DNA of 8,156 nucleotides from JAGVVZ01 sp964372465 (GTDB taxonomy: Archaea > Aenigmatarchaeota > Aenigmatarchaeia > CG10238-14): positions 1-8,156 of the forward strand of contig CAYJRA010000025.1 in assembly GCA_964372465.1 (NCBI GenBank), given 5' to 3'. The translations under genes and the position numbers were made by a program. Under the pieces are notes generated by a model. It was given only the letters and a program-made list of their open reading frames with translations. It searched no databases and was not told the origin of the DNA. Position 1 is the stretch's first letter. Every line of letters begins with the position of its first letter. This document shows, in pieces, positions 6,743-8,156 of the stretch.

Positions 6743-6750
6743 ATTTTAAT
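6743..6750 (+). promoter_or_regulatory. TATA-like box for the 158-residue gene
   Basis: ATTTTAAT is centred about 28 bases before the ATG at 6775, compatible with a leaderless or very short-leader transcript. The AAGGT directly before the ATG is too close to act as a ribosome-binding site. Its edge is 19 bases from the minus-strand box, so the two promoters of this divergent pair sit close together. Confidence 0.35.
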
Positions 6751-6774
6751 TGCTTGATTGACTATGATTAAGGT

Positions 6775-7251
6775 ATGAAAGAAAATTTACAGAAGGAATA
6801 TAAAAAATTGCAGGAAAAATATCGACTTCCTGACATTAAAAAACTGGAAAAGGAGTTTGATATCAAATTCGATAAACCCTCCACCATTCTTCAAGACGCA
6901 ATCGATGGCGTGACAAATGAAATGGAAGGCATATCAAAAATGCTGGAGTCGCTGATATTTGTAGATTCCGGCAATCCGCCGATGCACTTATATCAGTCAA
7001 AAATGCTGAGTGATAAGAATGTTGATACTTTCGGGCTTCTCAAAGAATTGATGTCTTCTTACTGGTGCGGCAAAAGGATAAAGATACAGGGCAACGAAAA
7101 GGATATGGCCGATTTCGTTAAAAAAAATCTAGACAAATGGGAAAAGGAGATTAAGCCAAAAATGATCCGTTTATCCGAGATTTTCGAAAAGGGATGGAAA
7201 AACGCAAAACTCAGAGAGTTGGAAGGAGAACACATCAATTATTTGGGATGA
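6775..7251 (+). CDS. Conserved-looking charged helical protein of unknown function
   Basis: I do not assign this 158-residue protein to a named family. It is rich in Lys and Glu and predicted mostly helical. The N-terminus (MKENLQKEYKKLQEKY, then IKKLEKEFDIKF) could form a short coiled coil. A central segment has ISKMLESLIFVDSGNPP and SYWCGKRIKIQG, the latter with the only Cys. The C-terminal helices (FVKKNLDKWEKEIKPKM, LSEIFEKGWKNAKLRELE) are again amphipathic. There is no signal peptide or membrane segment, so it is cytosolic. I have an impression that similar proteins occur in other small-genome archaea, but cannot confirm it here. The start is the only plausible ATG and has a TATA-like box upstream. 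It is divergent from the Dph6-like gene, which does not by itself imply a functional link. Confidence 0.8.
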   Translation: MKENLQKEYKKLQEKYRLPDIKKLEKEFDIKFDKPSTILQDAIDGVTNEMEGISKMLESLIFVDSGNPPMHLYQSKMLSDKNVDTFGLLKELMSSYWCGKRIKIQGNEKDMADFVKKNLDKWEKEIKPKMIRLSEIFEKGWKNAKLRELEGEHINYLG

Positions 7252-7257
7252 ATTGTG

Positions 7258-7276
7258 ATCTAGCTTCTCTCTAGAT
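7258..7276 (+). terminator. Small stem-loop just after the 158-residue gene
   Basis: ATCTAG (7258-7263) pairs with CTAGAT (7271-7276) across a 7-base pyrimidine-rich loop, beginning six bases after the stop codon. It could mark the transcript's 3' end. There is no T run after it, so this is a weak call, and a six-base perfect stem in AT-rich DNA can arise by chance. Confidence 0.25.
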
Positions 7277-7379
7277 AAATCCGCATTCCTAATTGCAAAC
7301 CATTATTGTAGCGCAAGATTTGGAGATGACCTCATCATTCATAATGTTTGAACCAAAATGAACGATATTGAATTGTTCT

Positions 7380-7403
7380 GAGAATTTATTTAAGATAATT
7401 CTC
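7380..7403 (-). terminator. Inverted repeat spanning the stop codon of the 93-residue gene
   Basis: GAGAATT (7380-7386) and AATTCTC (7397-7403) are perfect 7-base inverted arms around a 10-base loop that contains most of the stop codon of the minus-strand gene. It could be a 3'-end or processing hairpin for that transcript, or a protein-binding palindrome. No T run follows on the minus strand. The 134-base gap 7252-7385 otherwise holds only this arm, the 7258 stem-loop and nothing else I can name. Confidence 0.3.
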
Positions 7404-7667
7404 AAATTCTTTAGGTAATCTTTTTACAGAATCTAAATATCTCAAATCCAACAAAAATCTTTCTGCAAACATTCGTTCTGTGTTATCCTTTGGATCTCTA
7501 TAAAATTTCAGTATTCCACCATATTCAGTTCTCAAGTAATCTAATAATTGTTGATCATCAAATAACTCTGCTCGACATTTGCCTGGATTGCGAACTAATA
7601 TGTCTGGTGGAGTACCACCAATTCCTCTATGATATTCAGCATTCTGTAGTAGTGGTGCCAATTGCAT
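7386..7667 (-). CDS. Hypothetical 93-residue protein
   Basis: I do not recognise this small soluble protein. It begins MQLAPLLQNAEYHRGIGGTP, contains one Cys in NPGKCRAELFDDQQLLDYL, and has two likely amphipathic helices in its second half (ERMFAERFLLDLRYLDSVKR, then LPKEFENYL). It has no signal peptide, membrane segment or metal-binding motif. A real gene is supported by a strong TATA box (TATAAAAATA) centred 23-24 bases before the ATG at 7667, exactly where a leaderless start should be. It lies 29 bases after the eL33 gene on the same strand, with its own promoter starting one base beyond the eL33 stop codon. Confidence 0.7.
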   Translation of the reverse strand: MQLAPLLQNAEYHRGIGGTPPDILVRNPGKCRAELFDDQQLLDYLRTEYGGILKFYRDPKDNTERMFAERFLLDLRYLDSVKRLPKEFENYLK

Positions 7668-7685
7668 ACTTTGATATATTTTTTG

Positions 7686-7695
7686 TATTTTTATA
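7686..7695 (-). promoter_or_regulatory. TATA box of the 93-residue gene
   Basis: The minus strand reads TATAAAAATA, centred 23-24 bases before the ATG at 7667. It starts one base after the eL33 stop codon. The 15 bases at 7682-7696 are identical to those of the eL33 promoter. Confidence 0.6.
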
Positions 7696-7696
7696 C

Positions 7697-7954
7697 CTAT
7701 TTCACACTAACTTTATTGCCAGCAGCCTGTCCAGGTAAGTTTCTCTCGAATTTGGCTCTCACAACACCGTTATTGCCGTGCACGCTGGTGATCTTCCCCT
7801 TAATTTCCTTATTGCCCGGGGATTTCCATAATAAGAATCTACCTATCATTTTTTCAGCCTTTTCCTTACTGTCAACGCCTTCAATTTCGACAAGCATCTG
7901 ATTAGTGTTTTGCGTGTGCCTGCCTCTCCTGTAGCTTAAAATAACTCCTTGCAT
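7697..7954 (-). CDS. rpl35ae: Ribosomal protein eL33 (L35Ae)
   Basis: This is the large-subunit ribosomal protein eL33 (L35Ae family), found in archaea and eukaryotes but not bacteria. At 85 residues it matches the usual archaeal length. It has the family's N-terminal strand GVILSYRRGRHTQNTNQML (3-21), the GRFLLWKSP block (38-46) and the HG-x2-G-x-V-x-A-x-F-x3-LP core (59-74), ending LPGQAAGNKVSVK. The frame also has an ATG at 7963 that would add three residues (MIV). I prefer 7954 because the TATA box is centred about 26 bases upstream of it but only about 17 upstream of 7963, so the transcript probably starts after the first ATG. Known archaeal homologues also begin one or a few residues before the GV-SYRR motif. 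It is transcribed away from the right-edge gene. Confidence 0.95.
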   Translation of the reverse strand: MQGVILSYRRGRHTQNTNQMLVEIEGVDSKEKAEKMIGRFLLWKSPGNKEIKGKITSVHGNNGVVRAKFERNLPGQAAGNKVSVK

Positions 7955-7975
7955 AACAATCATCTACTGCATTTG

Positions 7976-7985
7976 TATTTTTATA
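7976..7985 (-). promoter_or_regulatory. TATA box of the eL33 gene, with BRE-like CCAAAAG
   Basis: The minus strand reads TATAAAAATA, preceded by CCAAAAG (7992-7986), which resembles the archaeal transcription factor B recognition element. The box centre is about 26 bases from the ATG at 7954. Confidence 0.6.
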
Positions 7986-8049
7986 CTTTTGGTTGCAGTA
8001 ATTAAATCGTTGTTGTTACTACTATTATATAGTGAAATATATAAAAAGA

Positions 8050-8057
8050 TTTATATG
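8050..8057 (+). promoter_or_regulatory. TATA box for the right-edge gene
   Basis: TTTATATG is centred 23-24 bases before the ATG at 8077, preceded by purine-rich AAAAAGA (BRE-like). A second AT-rich candidate, ATATATAAAA, lies about eight bases further upstream. A palindrome (ACTAT-TAT-ATAGT, 8021-8033) lies 16 bases upstream of the box and could be an operator. Confidence 0.55.
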
Positions 8058-8076
8058 TCATCACATAACAATAATT

Positions 8077-8156
8077 ATGAACTACAGTATACAGGGACCA
8101 AAAAGCGATTTTTTGGGTGATAGAGTAGATGCCGCTCTTGTATCCTTTTATGGAAA
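8077..8156 (+). CDS. Start of an unidentified gene, 3' end off the window
   Basis: The frame is open from the ATG at 8077 to the window edge: 26 residues beginning MNYSIQGPKSDFLGDRVD and continuing AALVSFYG. The TATA box 23-24 bases upstream and the absence of a Shine-Dalgarno sequence fit a leaderless gene. There is no signal peptide. The fragment is too short for me to name a family. It is divergent from eL33 across 122 bases. Confidence 0.6.
   Translation, partial: MNYSIQGPKSDFLGDRVDAALVSFYG

Noticed and set aside
7323..7381. Possible C/D-box guide RNA (GAGATGA near 7323, CTGA at 7378) in the 7252-7385 gap
   Set aside because: The C-box has a mismatch, the internal C' and D' boxes are poor, spacing to the guides is too long, and there is no terminal stem.

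Overview
This 8.2-kb window looks archaeal. It carries an archaeal/eukaryotic-type ribosomal protein (eL33/L35Ae), a Dph6-like PP-loop ATPase of the diphthamide pathway, and several genes with a TATA-like box centred about 23-27 bases before the start codon, the spacing expected for leaderless archaeal transcripts. The long Thr-tract linkers and the large Cys-rich secreted protein resemble surface proteins of uncultivated small-genome (DPANN-type) archaea. That placement is inference; nothing here fixes the phylum.

Layout, left to right. A gene of unknown function on the minus strand runs off the left edge (start at 344). Next, also minus, is a large secreted multidomain surface protein (412-2544): signal peptide, Ig-like domains, Thr-rich linkers and a LamG/concanavalin-A-like domain that appears to have a second carbohydrate-binding-like module inserted in it. 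Divergent from it, across a 112-base AT-rich intergenic region, is an 821-residue secreted protein (2657-5122). Its first 440 residues hold 68 cysteines in three families of 4- or 6-Cys repeats. Its C-terminal half is almost Cys-free and begins with hydrophobic helices that resemble the pre-toxin segments of polymorphic toxins. A membrane-anchored SIMPL-domain (DUF541) protein follows on the same strand (5184-5870).

The right part is housekeeping-like. The Dph6-like gene (minus, 6010-6687) is divergent from a 158-residue charged helical protein of unknown function (plus, 6775-7251). Two minus-strand genes follow, an unknown 93-residue protein (7386-7667) and eL33 (7697-7954). Each is preceded by the same 15-base promoter sequence. 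Finally, a leaderless-looking plus-strand gene starts at 8077 and runs off the right edge.

The left five kilobases form a cell-surface/secretion island: two big exported proteins with divergent starts, then an exported membrane-anchored protein. The right three kilobases are translation-related and unknown cytosolic genes, mostly as single-gene units with their own promoters. There are no intergenic stretches over 300 bases, and I see no tRNA, rRNA, CRISPR array, insertion sequence or attachment site. The item most worth following up is the Cys-rich protein as a possible archaeal contact-dependent effector; its C-terminal domain is unrecognised.
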